Source of the DNA: Chaetoderma sp. LZ-2023a | Taxonomy: Eukaryota > Mollusca > Caudofoveata > Chaetodermatida > Chaetodermatidae | Reading direction: 5' to 3' | DNA length: 64,000 bases | Assembly (NCBI GenBank): GCA_034401795.1 | Contig: CM067365.1 | Span: 14,947,434-15,011,433 of the forward strand | Part shown: piece after piece, positions 38,870 to 50,597 of the stretch | Position numbering within the stretch: position 1 is the first letter of the stretch | How the letters are laid out: each line of letters begins with the position of its first letter | Notes under the pieces: generated by a model | What the model was told of the DNA's origin: nothing | What the model saw: only the letters and a program-made list of their open reading frames with translations | Databases searched by the model: none | Program-made: the position numbers and the translations under genes

Positions 38870-39735
38870 GAAACTACCACGAAAAGTGAACGCAATTTCC
38901 GTACACATGCTTACCGCTGTACCACTATGTTTAATGAATGCTTCAAAAATATCATCGTGGAAGTGAAATTATTAATGGGCCCGCCTAAATATTGCATATC
39001 TTCAATAAAGATCAATGCTACTTTTGACATAAAATGTCGCCTAGAAAATATATAAATCATGTGGCATTAGGAATACAGTAAGATCACCAGTTGTGTTTAC
39101 TAGATATCTTCTAATATCTGCCATTCTCTATTTTCATTCGCTTGTAAAGAAAAATTAATAATGGAACAGTGTTTTCTTTCGTACATGTCATATTGCGCAT
39201 TAATTTTGTAATGAAGACCAACATTAAATGATCCAAAATGGAATCAAGATATATGGCAAATATTGCTTGAAAGTCCAAGAATTAAAATGAGATAACGCGC
39301 TTCTTATGTTGGAAAGCCGCTGGCTCGTTTGCGATTGCAGGCGCTGTGTACTCGCGAGATCTTATACATTAACAGGAGTTTGTTATTAAATGGGTACGGA
39401 TCAGACCTAAAGTACAATAATTAGTTCCTATCGCGCAATGATAATACATAGCAATTCCCGGTTCTGAGTCCAGAATATTTATATCTGAGTACTCGTTCTA
39501 AATAAAGTTCTTTTGCGAATCACGTGATTTATATCTTTTCTCGACACCATTTTATGTCAAATTCCGGAATCATTTTGCTGTAACAAATGATCTTCATTAA
39601 TGAATACACAATATTTAGGCGCTACACTTTAATAATTTTACTTCCGCGATTATGTTTTTGAGGAATGCATTAAAGTCGTCATTTTTTTGTACCGAAATTG
39701 AGTTCAATTTTCGTGGTGTAATTTTTTAAGAAAAC
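38870..39735. repeat. Inverted-repeat core related to the hAT-like element interiors
   Basis: 38960-39060 and 39525-39670 are inverted copies (AAATATTGCATATC...AATCATGTGG against AATCACGTGATTT...ACAATATTTAGGCG). Similar sequence lies inside 21542-23123 and 32489-33813 and near 51240-52060. No terminal repeats were found here. Confidence 0.5.
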
Positions 39736-40078
39736 CTTAGACCAAAATGAATGCGCTCAAAGAATGTACTCGATTATAGGACGCAACCCATTTCTAAAAC
39801 ATGTAATTTGACAAAAGATCTGCGTCCTTTAGTCGAGATTTAACGGTATACAACTTCTCATCACCAGATTCCTGAACAAAATGCACTCACCATATATAAA
39901 TACATATTGACGGATATGTTTCCTGTTAATCATTAATGCCCTGGTTAACATCACACGTGTGATCCTGATAATCAAATTGATTACTTAAATTAACAACGCT
40001 AACTCGTTAACCATACAAACATTAGCGTGTCAGCTTGGAATAGCACATCGCGGGAAGAATACAAAAGTCACTGACTGG

Positions 40079-40084
40079 TTTATT
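40079..40084 (-). terminator. Candidate WIPF polyadenylation signal AATAAA
   Basis: AATAAA on the minus strand about 210 bp after the WIPF stop codon. It is the nearest canonical signal downstream of the stop. The true cleavage site is unknown. Confidence 0.45.
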
Positions 40085-40293
40085 TTCGAATGTATATGAC
40101 TGATTCGATATTGTAGCTCTGTTCAGTTCATATTGTTACAGCTTAGAGGATAGCCATGTATGTAGCACGAACATTTTGCAATAATTCCGCGATGTGAAAC
40201 ATGGACTAATGATCTCCGTGCTGGCACGCCAGTAACAGACCCGTGATCAATAGCAGACACTTCGATAGCATGTCAAACTTGGGATACCATTTT

Positions 40294-40337
40294 TCATCGG
40301 CCTGGTGGAGGGGGAGGAGGTTCACGCCGTGAGCTCC
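40294..40337 (-). CDS. WIPF: WIPF terminal coding exon
   Basis: The acceptor TTTGTTTGCAG ends at 40338. The exon starts in phase 1 and reads (G)SSRREPPPPPPGR then TGA at 40294-40296. Vertebrate WIPF1 ends in a similar Arg-Arg-Glu followed by a short proline run and a final arginine, so this is the expected C-terminus. It is too short (44 bp) to stand out by length; the evidence is phase, splice site and matching tail. The 111 bp between it and the TTAACCCTTTAAC end of a hairpin MITE at 40399 is otherwise ordinary intron. Confidence 0.82.
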
Positions 40338-40398
40338 CTGCAAACAAAGAATATTTCAGATTTAGAATGTAAAATGTTAACTTTCTACAATCATGCCA

Positions 40399-40626
40399 TT
40401 AACCCTTTAACACTCGAATCTGCCAAAAACGGCTTCAACAGTGGTCCTGGAAAATGCCCATTTGCAGAGCAAGAGAAGACTATTTTTGAAAATCTACCAC
40501 TGGAATGACTGGCCAGCCAGTCATTCCAGTCGTAAATTTTCAAAAACAGTCTTCTCTTGGTCTGCAAATGGGCATTTTCTTTGAGAAAATTGAAATTTTC
40601 TTGAACAAAAAGGGTTAAAGGGTTAA
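40399..40626. mobile_element. piggyBac-like hairpin MITE in WIPF intron
   Basis: Starts TTAACCCTTTAACACTCG and ends AAAGGGTTAAAGGGTTAA. The arms pair through ACTGGAATGACTGGCCAGCCAGTCATTCCAGT. A second, half copy follows at 40640-40790. Confidence 0.82.
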
Positions 40627-40899
40627 AGAGTCTTTGATGCCTTAGTCATCAAGCGTGCCAAAAACAGCTTCTGCGAACGTCTGCAAGAATCTCCATTTGC
40701 AGGCCAAGACTATTTTTGACAACATATCACTGGAATGACAACAGCTAAGCCCGTCATTCCAGTGGTAAATTTAAAAAAACAAGGCATTCATGATTGCAAG
40801 TAATACAAATCCCCTCGATTCCCGCTTATGTTGAAACGACATGTAAGGAATTTGCACAATTTACTTGTCCGTTCCCTATAACTGGTTTATGTGCTTACA

Positions 40900-41780
40900 T
40901 TACAGTGTTTGTTGTAAGGAACTAACACAAAATTAAGAAAATTAGTATTTTTTCAAGGTTGATAACTCTTGCAAATATTGACGGAAACTAAAGAAACAGG
41001 AACTTGACTGCCATCTTAATACTATTAATCTAAATTCTGAAGTGGGTTCAAATCCGGTTAGTCTAGCATGAGCCATTGCCCGGAAATGGTCAAAATTAAG
41101 GAAGTTTATTTTCGATCACTCTGGCAAATACAGACCGAAACACAAATGTAATCTCCAACTACAGTAAAAAGTATTAGTTTAAACAAGGAAGACAATCAAA
41201 GATCTATGCTCCCACACCACACACCACCTCCCTCCCATGGTTTGTAAATATCCCTTCTATATAACTCGAGTTATCATCCGGAAACGCAACATAATGCCCT
41301 TAATTCTATCATATTGGGTCAGTGACCTTGATCTTTGAGACCAAAATCAATAGGGTTATTCGGGCTGGCAAGGGCATCTTACCACCTGAGGTTGTTGATA
41401 ATAGTTGTAGTAGAACTTGAGTTATTACACAGAAATGAAAGCCTGAACGGATGAAGGGGCACAGCAAACGCTATATGCTCCCATATATTTACACAGGGGG
41501 CATAATTATGAATTTGGTTCAAATCTGTTTAGTCTAGCACGAGTTATTGACAGGAAATAGCTAAATTAACTAAGGTTGTATATTTCAAAGGGTGATAACG
41601 CTGCCAAATAATGACGAAACATAATGAAACATGAACTTGACATCTGCCTCAGAAGTATTAAGCTACAAGTGTGTTCTGAATTCGGTTCAAATCGGCTTAG
41701 TCTGACACAATTTATTGTCTGGCAACTGTCAAATTAACATTTATATTTTTCAAGGGAGAGGGGGGGGGGGGGGGTAACTC
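40900..41780. repeat. Diverged tandem-like dispersed repeat, ending in poly-G
   Basis: Related phrases (GTTGATAACTCTTGC/GGTGATAACGCTGCC, then AAACATGAACTTGAC and GGTTCAAATCGG) occur near 40960, 41330-41420 and 41590-41700. A poly-G run lies at about 41758-41775. No gene seen. Confidence 0.5.
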
Positions 41781-41839
41781 CAACAAATATCGATGGAACC
41801 TAAAGAAAGTCAAGTCAGTGAAGTCTGTAGAGTTTGAGA

Positions 41840-42790
41840 CATCAATCGGCTCCCCACAGGGAGATTGGCCTATCCCCTGTGCTTTTCACCTGTTACCTTG
41901 TTGCTGCATTGATATCCGTGCAGGAAAATTCCACAAGACCAAAGCCCCCAGTGTCAATACTGGGTATGCCGCTAGAGATGGAATATGCTGATGTGGACTT
42001 CATAGACGAGGAAAAGAAACCCCTTGACGAACGTCTCCCAATAGCTGCAAGCAAACTAAAAATTGAGAATCTCTTTAGGAATGAATCCAAAACAGAGTTC
42101 ACCCACATATACCTATCTACAAATCAGGAAACTAAAGAAAATGACGATCCACCTCGTGGCGGCGAAGTAAAATGCTGGGCTCACTGCTCTGCAGTACTGC
42201 TGACATTGATGAATACTGACATTGATGAATGCTGGGTCATGGGGAACACAGCTTTCCAGTCCTTCTGGAAGCTATGGATTCGTAGATCAAAGATGCCCTT
42301 GATAAAGAGGCTACGTTTATACAATGCAACCTGCGTATCCTTGATGCTGTATAACTGTAACACCTGGGCAGCTCAAAGACAGCTCTAGACAAAAACGTGA
42401 CGCCTGCCACCGCAAACACCTACGCACCATCACTGGACACCGATGGGCAGAGAGCATAATCTCCAATGATGCACTATACAAGATGTGTAATACCTCGCCG
42501 CTGTCTGTAGAAGTTGCCCAGCAAAGATGGTCCATGTTTGGCCATGTGCTAAGGATGCCAGAAGAGACATCAGCACAGAGCCTTAGAATTTGTCCTAGTC
42601 GGAACCAGCAAATACAAACCCAGGAGAGGACATCATTACATAAATCTGCTAAACATGCTATGCGGTGACCTCAAGACAGCAGGACTCGGTGCACGCAAGT
42701 GCAGAATGGACCTGAAGGAAGCTAAGGATTTCAGCTGAGGACGACACACTGGGCAAAAGCAAAGAAGGACTGATTGCAGTTGTAGGATGT
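41840..42790 (+). pseudogene. 3' relic of a non-LTR retrotransposon reverse transcriptase
   Basis: The plus frame 41834-42388 includes LSPVLFTCYLVAAL (RT motif region) and EYADVDF, where the catalytic Y-x-DD motif appears as YAD-V, one Asp short. Then follow FQSFWKLWIRRSKMPL and LYNATCVSLMLYNCNTWA, typical of the LINE thumb and C-terminal region. A frameshift near 42386 moves the rest to another frame: RDACHRKHLRTITGHRW and WSMFGHVLRMPEET. The 5' half is missing. The element runs opposite to WIPF inside its last intron and is inactive. Confidence 0.82.
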
Positions 42791-42890
42791 TTCTACTAGT
42801 ACAGCCACAGAATACAGTAATCATACACACATAATACTCTCATCCATGGCAAATGGACAGTGACTATGAATATTTTTTAATTTCTTGAAT

Positions 42891-45397
42891 AAATTTTGGC
42901 ATTTATTATAAATACACCGTCTCTGAAGATGATGCAAACGTTACTAGCTGAGGATTTGTTATAAATACAGTCTCTGAAGATGATGCAAACATTACTGGCT
43001 GAGGATTTATTATAAACACACCATCGCTGAAGATGATGCAAACATTACTGGCTGAGGATTTGTTATAAATACACCGTCTCTGAAGATGATGCAAACATTA
43101 CTGGCTGAGGATTTATTATAAATACACCGTTGCTGAAGATGATGCAAACATTATTGGCTGAGGATTTGTTATAAATACACTGTCTCTGAAGATGATGCAA
43201 ACACTATTGGCTGAGGATTTATTATAAATACACCGTTGCTGAAGATGATGCAAACATTATTGGCTGAGGATTTGTTATAAATCCTCTGTCTCTGAAGATG
43301 ATGCAAACATTATTGGCTGAGGATTTGTTATAAATACACTGTCTCTGAAGATGATGCAAACATCACTGGCTGAGGATTTATTATAAATACACCGTTGCTG
43401 AAGATGATGCAAACATTACTGGCTGCAGATTGGTTATAAATACACTGTCTCTGAAGATGATGCAAACATTATTGGCTGAGGATTTGTTATAAATACACCG
43501 TCTCTGAAGATGATGCAAACATTACTGGCTGAGGATTTGTTATAAATACACCGTCTCTGAAGATGATGCAAACATTACTGGCTGAGGATTTATTATAAAT
43601 ACACTGTCTCTGAAGATGATGCAAACATTACTGGCTGCAGATTTGTTATAAATACACCGTCTCTGAAGATGATGCAAACATTACTGGCTGCAGATTTGTT
43701 ATAAATACACCGTCTCTGAAGATGATGCAAACATTACTGGCTGCAGATTTGTTATAAATACACCGTCTCTGAAGATGATGCAAACATTACTGGCTGCGGA
43801 TTTGTTATAAATACACCGTCTCTGAAGATGATGCAAACATTACTGGCTGAGGATTTGTTATAAATACACCGTCTCTGAAGATGATGCAAACATTACTGGC
43901 TGCAGATTGGTTATAAATACACTGTCTCTGAAGATGATGCAAACATTACTGGCTGCAGATTTGTTATAAATACACCGTCTCTGAAGATGATGCAAACATT
44001 ACTGGCTGCAGATTTGTTATAAATACACCGTCTCTGAAGATGATGCAAACATTACTGGCTGAGGATTTGTTATAAATACACTGTCTCTGAAGATGATGCA
44101 AACATTACTGGCTGCAGATTGGTTATAAATACAGTCTCTGAGGATGATGCAAACATTACTGGCTGCAGATTTGTTATAAATACACCGTCTCTGAAGATGA
44201 TGCAAACATTACTGGCTGCAGATTTGTTATAAATACACCGTCTCTGAAGATGATGCAAACATTACTGGCTGCAGATTTGTTATAAATACACCATCTCTGA
44301 AGATGATGCAAACATTACTGGCTGAGGATTTGTTATAAATACACCGTTTCTGAAGATGATGCAAACATTATTGGCTGAGGATTTGTTATAAATACACCGT
44401 CTCTGAAGATGATGCAAACATTACTGGCTGAGGATTTGTTATAAATACACTGTCTCTGAAGATGATGCAAACATTACTGGCTGAGGATTTGTTATAAATA
44501 CACCGTCTCTGAAGATGATGCAAACATTACTGGCTGAGGATTTGTTATAAATACACTGTCGCCGAAGACGATGCAAACATTTCTGGCTGAGGATTTGTTA
44601 TAAATACACTGTCTCTGAAGATGATGCAAACATTACTGGCTGAGGATTTGTTATAAATACACCGTCGCCGAAGACGATGCAAACATTACTGGCTTAGGAT
44701 TTGTTATAAATACACCGTCGCCGAAGACGATGCAAACATTACTGGCTGAGGATTTGTTATAAATACACTGTCTCTGAAGATGATGCAAACATTACTGGCT
44801 GAGGATTTGTTATAAATACACCGTTTCTGAAGATGATGCAAACATTATTGGCTGAGGATTTGTTATAAATACACCGTCTCTGAAGATGATGCAAACATTA
44901 CTGGCTGAGGATTTGTTATAAATACACCGTCGCCGAAGATGATGCAAACATTACTGGCTGAGGATTTATTATAAATACACCGTCTCTGAAGATGATGCAA
45001 AGATTACTGGCTGAGGATTTGTTATAAATACACCGTCTCTGAAGATGATGCAAACATTACTGGCTGAGGATTTGTTATAAATACACCGTCGCCGAAGACG
45101 ATGCAAACATTACTGGCTGAGGATTTGTTATAAATACACCGTCGCCGAAGACGATGCAAACATTACTGGCTGAGGATTTGTTATAAATACACTGTCTCTG
45201 AAGATGATGCAAACATTACTGGCTGAGGATTTTTTATAAATACACTGTCGCCGAAGACGATGCAAACATTACTGGCTGAGGATTTGTTATAAATACACTG
45301 TCTCTGAAGATGATGCAAACGTTACTGGCTGAGGATTTGTTATAAATACACTGTCGCCGAAGACGATGCAAACATTACTGGCTGAGAATTTGTTATT
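42891..45397. repeat. 53-bp satellite array, about 47 units
   Basis: Unit contents in order: GATTTGTTATAAATACACCG, TCTCTGAAGATGATGCAAAC, ATTACTGGCTGAG. Variants are regional: GTTGCTGAAG and ATTATT types at the left (43020-43400), GGCTGCAGATT types in the middle (about 43420-44280), and GTCGCCGAAGACG types at the right (44560-45390). It lies about 100 bp after the LINE relic, in the last WIPF intron. Minus-strand frames such as 42906-43094 are repeat artefacts. Each unit contains a TATAAATA and an ATGCAAAC word. Confidence 0.95.
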
Positions 45398-45439
45398 GAA
45401 CTTTTAATACACCTCACACGCTTATCCTAAGAATATGCA

Positions 45440-45775
45440 TCAAGATGATTAAACAGAAAATCGTGGTTATTATATGTCTACCGCATAAAATATTTCAAAA
45501 CCTACGTTTTAACTTCACTTCATTGAGCAAAATGTTAATTTTCATGACTGATGTATCACTGGATCAAGCAAGTCATTCCAGTGATATATTTACAAAAATA
45601 GTCTTCTCCTTGCGAGCAATTTGAGCATTTTTAAATACCATTCTGGCTTTCCACATTCACATGCTTTTGTTTTTATGTCTAGGTAATTTGTACCCAAGGC
45701 TGACTAGTCGAGTAATCACGATTATGCTTAAATAATCTATCGTGATCTCTCAAAGCAATAATCACACAAGCCTAG
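45440..45775. mobile_element. Truncated hAT-like MITE with internal hairpin
   Basis: The right end AATCACACAAGCCTA and the interior (AAATATTTCAAAACCTACG; degraded hairpin at 45540-45605) match 60724-61190. The left terminal repeat is missing, cut near the end of the satellite. Confidence 0.6.
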
Positions 45776-45854
45776 GAAGAGTGTTGTGAATAGACTATAC
45801 AACAGTTCATTAGATATTCATTGAACCAGAGATGAAAGTGGGAAAACATTAAAC

Positions 45855-46080
45855 AAGAGGCCCAAGGGCCTGTGGCGTTCACCTGGACCATTGGCATTTA
45901 AACCATTTGTAAATAAATAGACATGGATGACTTTCAGAAAATCTGAGATGGCCACCAAAAAATTGACTCATTTAATAGAAGAGCGATCACTCGCCTAGCA
46001 CTGATCATGGAGAGCAATTCTTAGCTCAGAACAACTTTCTAGAAATGAAACTCTGATATAGTATATTATAAATATATTCT
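45855..46080 (+). mobile_element. 5' fragment of a Helitron-like element
   Basis: Starts CAAGAGGCCCAAGGGCCTGT and continues GGCGTTCACCTGGACCATT as in the elements at 46525 and 58225, then loses similarity. No 3' hairpin. Confidence 0.6.
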
Positions 46081-46084
46081 AAGC

Positions 46085-46246
46085 TCTGAAGAAATGATCA
46101 TTTGCATGCCAAATAGTTTTTTTAATTTACCACTGGAATAACTGATAACTGAGACAGTCATTTTAGGGTGACTTCTTAAAATTAAATATCTCTTGGTCTG
46201 CAAATGCACAATTTCTCAGGAAATTGAAATGTTCATGAACAAATAT
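46085..46246. mobile_element. Degraded piggyBac-like hairpin beside a WIPF splice donor
   Basis: Arms ATCATTTGCATGCCAAATAG and ATCTCTTGGTCTGCAAATGC surround ACTGGAATAACTGATAACTGAG. It ends about a dozen bases from the donor at 46257-46258 of the WASP-binding exon. Confidence 0.6.
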
Positions 46247-46258
46247 TAAACAATTTAC

Positions 46259-46363
46259 CTCCATTTCTTGGACTTTTGCTTGGATATGTCTTACCACACT
46301 CAGAGAATCTTTCTGGCGGAGGAAACTCGCAGATTTCATGGAATTTCATTCGGAAGTCTAGAT
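46259..46363 (-). CDS. WIPF: WIPF exon encoding the WASP EVH1-binding segment
   Basis: The acceptor TTTTACAG ends at 46364 and the donor GGAG|GTAAAT begins at 46258. The 105 bp are phase 1 at both ends. The product contains DLDFRMKF, then HEICEFPPPERF, then TYPSK. In vertebrate WIPF1 the corresponding segment (aromatic-x-F-H-P-I-S-D-L-PPPEP, then SYPSK) wraps around the EVH1/WH1 domain of N-WASP. The FxFH, PPPE and YPSK landmarks are all kept here in the same order and spacing, with the family's HPI replaced by HEI. This is the most diagnostic exon for family identity. Confidence 0.88.
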
Positions 46364-46524
46364 CTGTAAAAGAATTTACATGATACATGTTATAACAGAA
46401 ATAGATCAAAGATGAATACATACACAATACATGTATATATTAATATGTTGAATATCTTGAAACTACTTTGACTGAGAGCTTTAGAAGCTCCCCCAAACCC
46501 CAACCACCCCCTACCCTATATTCA

Positions 46525-48245
46525 AACAAGAGGCCCTAGGGCCTGTGGCGCTTACTATTAGCATTTGAACCATTTGCATTTAAATAGATATGATGGATCA
46601 TTTCTGGAAAATCCAAGATTGCCACCCTAAAAAATTACCAATTAAAATTCTGAATACATGTTCTCGAGTCTCCCATGACATGGTCATTCTAACCAAATTT
46701 GGTTGAAATATGTTAAGCGACTAAGGAGAAGCAACGTATTGACAATTTCTGGTACATTTTTCATAATATCTAAGATTTTCACCCAAAAAATTGTTCAATT
46801 AAAATTCTGAATAGAACTTCTAGAGCCTTCCGCCATAGAAGCCATCTAGTGAAATTTGTTTGAAATATATCAAGCAGCTAAGGAGGCATAGCAATTTGAC
46901 AATTTCTGGTAAATTTTTCATAATATCTAAGATTTTCACCCCAAAAATTGTTCAATTAAAATTCTGAAAACATGTTCTAGAGCCTACCACCATAGAATGC
47001 ATCTAGCCAAATTTCGTTGAAATATTTCAAGGAGCTAAGGAGGAGTAGCATTTTGACCATTTCCGGTAGATTTTTCATAAAATCTCAAATTTTCACCCAA
47101 AAACAAAAAATTTATCAATCAAAATTCTGAATAGATGTACTAGAGCCTACCACAATAGAATCCTTTCAGTCCAATTCGGTTGAAATCTGTCAAAATGGTA
47201 AGGAGAAGTAGAGATTTGACAATTTCCGGTAGATTTTTAATAAAATCTAAGATTTTCACCCAAAATATTTACGCAACAAAATTCTGAATGGAAGTTCCAG
47301 AGCCTATGACCATAGGATTCTTTCAGCCCAATTTTGTTCAAATTGGTCAAAATGGTAAGAAGAAGCAATTTGACAATTTCCGGTAAATTTTTAAAAAAAT
47401 CTTAGTTTTTCACCCAAAATATTTACGTAACAAAATTCTGAATGCAGTTCTATAACCTATGACCATAGGATCACTTCAATCAAATTTGATTGAAATAGGT
47501 CAAACTGGTAAGGAGAAGCAATTTGACAATTTCCGGTAAATTTTTATTAAGATCTAGGATTTTCATTCAAAATATTTACGCAACAAAATTTTGAATGGAG
47601 GTTCTAGAGCCTATGACCATAGGATTCTTTCAGCCCAATTTGGTTGAAATCGGTCAAAATCCTAAGGAGAAGAAGCAATTTGACAATTTCCGGTAAATTT
47701 TTAATAAAATCTAAGTTTTCCACCCAAAATATTTATGAATCAAAATTCTGAATGGAAGTTCTATAACCTATGACCATAGGATCATTTCAGCCAAATTTGA
47801 TTGAAATAGGTCAAACTGGTAAGGAGAAGAAGCAATTTGACAATTTCCGGTAGATTTTTATTAAGATCTAGGATTTTCATTCAAAATATTTACGCAACAA
47901 AATTCTGAATGGAGTTCTAGAGGCTATAACCATAGGATTCTTTCAGCCCAATTTGGTTGAAATCGGTCAAAAGGGTAAGGAGAAGAAGCAATTTAACAAT
48001 TTCCGTTAAATTTTTAATAAAATCAAATAAAACCTTATAAAATAAGATTTGGACCCAGAAAATTTATGAATCAAAATTGCAAATGGAGGTTCCGGATCCG
48101 AGCACAATAGCATCCTTTGAACAAAATTTTGTTAAAATTTGGCAATTGGTTAAGGAGGGGTAGCATTTTAAAGCAAAAGTTGACGGATGGACGGATGGTC
48201 GCCACGGCATAAGCTCACTTGGCCTTTCAGGCCAGGTGACCTAAA
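46525..48245 (+). mobile_element. Helitron-like element with ~150 bp tandem units
   Basis: 5' end CAAGAGGCCCTAGGGCCTGT. 3' end CTCACTTGGCCTTTCAGG hairpin followed by ACCTAA, preceded by GACGGATGGACGGATGG. Between them are about ten units of 140-155 bp, each containing AATTTCCGGTAGATTTTT and a CAAAATTCTGAATGGA-like phrase. It shares its ends, but not its core, with 16149-19836. Confidence 0.65.
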
Positions 48246-48442
48246 AACACTTCAAATGTGAATGGAGCTTACCTAGAATGTGTGACCATAGTCAGAAATG
48301 GATGTCTCTATACTGGTTGTAGGAGGGCTCTATGTAATTAGTCTGGTAAATGATGTATTATCAGGTGCAAGGCCTGCCATGCCTGAGGAAGCACATTTAT
48401 GTGCGCAAGCGTGTCAAAATTAATAAAGCTAGTCATTGGCCC

Positions 48443-48662
48443 TTAAATTTTTTCAAGAAAATTTTTATTTCTCATAGAAAATGTCAATTTGCAGACCAAG
48501 AGAAAATTATTTTTGAAAATTTATCACTGGAATGACTGGCTTAGTTATAGAGCCAGTTATTCCAGTGCTAAATTTTCAAAGTCTTCTCTTGGTCTGCAAA
48601 TGGACATTTCTCAAGACCACTGCAGAGGCTGTTTTTGGCTGATATGAGTGTTAAAGGGTTAA
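48443..48662. mobile_element. piggyBac-like hairpin MITE
   Basis: Hairpin ACTGGAATGACTGGCTTAG and partner, ending GAGTGTTAAAGGGTTAA. The left end is eroded (CCTTAAATTTTTTCAAG). Confidence 0.75.
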
Positions 48663-48684
48663 CGTTATGAAAGATAGTGAGCAG

Positions 48685-50597
48685 GCCGGGGGTCAGTTAC
48701 ATTTAAATGTAACTAGTTACAGTTACATTGCACTATGTCAGCTACAGTTACATTTGTTGAGCAATGTAACTAGTTACATTTCAGTTACTTTGGATAATGT
48801 AACTAAAGTTACAATTCAGATAAATTAGTTACTTCGTCTGATAATTATTATGAACAACTATACAAACATGAAAGTCATCATCAAAAGTGCAATGTAGTCA
48901 ACGAATTTGAGACATATAGTAGAAACAAAATACCACTTTAACCACTGATATAATATACTGACAGAACTGAATTCATTCCAGATATAGAATTTAAAACCTG
49001 AAAATTTTTAAACTCAATTTGAATGAATTTTGTTGCTGCCATATGCACTAACAACTTTCATTCAACTTGTTTCCAAAATAAAGATGCTTTCATTGTAAAA
49101 ATGTGGATAGATGTGCATACACAGATTTATTCTTCACTTTTCAACCAGGTAGGTCAGATAACAAACATTAATTTTATTGTAAGAAATAATTGGTTGAATA
49201 TTCTGAAACTAATTTGACTGAAAATATTGCTGGCATAGGTAAACATTTTTCAGTGAAATTAGTTTCAATATGTTCAAAAGATTTCATTGGAGCGCAGACT
49301 TTCTGCGAGAAAGATAATCTGCCATCTACAACGGGACAATATAACAGTTTCCAGTGAAATTAGCTTTAAAATGTTCATCAGCTTTGATGTATGCATAATT
49401 TAAAATAGGAATTTAAATATTATGAAAATAATTTATTACTTTCATATGTTGCAATGACAAATTAATTCCAATCAGATAATCTGCTGAGTAGTTTAGACTA
49501 CTTTTACTTTCAAAATCTGTTGCTTCATATGTCAGCAACAGCCTTTTTTCAGGGCAGATTAGTTTCAAAATATTCAACGGCTTTCCAGTACACTAGTCTC
49601 ATTTCACAGCCTTTATAAATTTGTCAGCTATACCAAAATAGTTGATGGCTTGACATTTATCAATGGCATTTTTCTTTGATCTTTATCAGTGCACATATGT
49701 GAATTGACCCTAGCTTGAGTATAACTACTGAGCAATGATGTCCTAAGCTGGCCTAATCAATAGCATATAAAGAGAAGAACAGGACATGCTGTTAACACAT
49801 AGTGTGGCAGATTTTAACTTTCTTTACAATTCAACATTTGTTGTTTTTAATCCTGTTAACCCTAAAGTTGAACAAAACAGCTTTTGTAGTGCTGTTGAGA
49901 TATGTCCATTTCCAGACAAACATAAGACTATTTTTGAAAATTTGCCACTGAAAGTACTGGCTCAATAACCAAGCCTGTCATTCCAGGGGTAGATTTTCTA
50001 AAATAATCTCATAGTCTACTAATGGACATTTACTATAGATGAGAAAACTAAAATTGTTTTTAACTCATTTGAGCTTTAAAAGGTAACTTAATTCTCTAAT
50101 AATTTTGTAAACACCATGTTTCAAAGGTGGCTCATGTAAAAACTGTGTAAGAATTTGATTAAAGGTTGTTGCTGTCTGATGTAGCAATAAAATTCAGTCA
50201 GATTGCTAACAAGCGTATCTTGAGAATAATAGCATGTAGTAATTAACGCATACAGATATAGAATGGGGTAAACCTTTAATGGTTAAGATTAGTCAAGAAA
50301 ATAAATATGACTAGCCCAATACTCAAGCCAGTCATTCCAATGGTAAATTTCAAACACAAATATCATGGATACTTGGAAATAAAGTTGCTGTCCATGGCAT
50401 CAACATCTCCCAGTAAAATTAGCTTCAATATATTCAACAGCTTGCCTGAATGATTGCATTGAAATTGGGATTTTGGTGTGGCACAGGCATAACAGCAGTT
50501 ATGCTGCAAATTAAGAAAATTATAATAAATTTGTTATAAAAGTTTCAGATGTAACTGAAAAGTAACTGAAATTTCAGTTACTTTTGCAATGTAACCG
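48685..50597. mobile_element. Possible 1.9 kb TIR element with GTAACTAGTTAC-rich ends
   Basis: The left end has GTCAGTTACATTTAAATG and repeated GTAACTAGTTAC words to 48830. The right end has AGTTACTTTTGCAATGTAAC and GGTTACC at 50565-50597, inverted relative to the left. Inside are hairpin MITEs (49190-49275; piggyBac-like at 49856-50095; 50290-50350) and no coding. No target duplication was identified. Confidence 0.45.

Noticed and set aside
42906..44258. Minus-strand 62-codon frames with repeated ASNVCII motif
   Set aside because: The 53-bp period is not a multiple of three, so frames are satellite artefacts.
42891..45397. Regular array considered as a CRISPR
   Set aside because: Units are contiguous 53-bp satellite copies with no unique spacers, in a eukaryotic intron.
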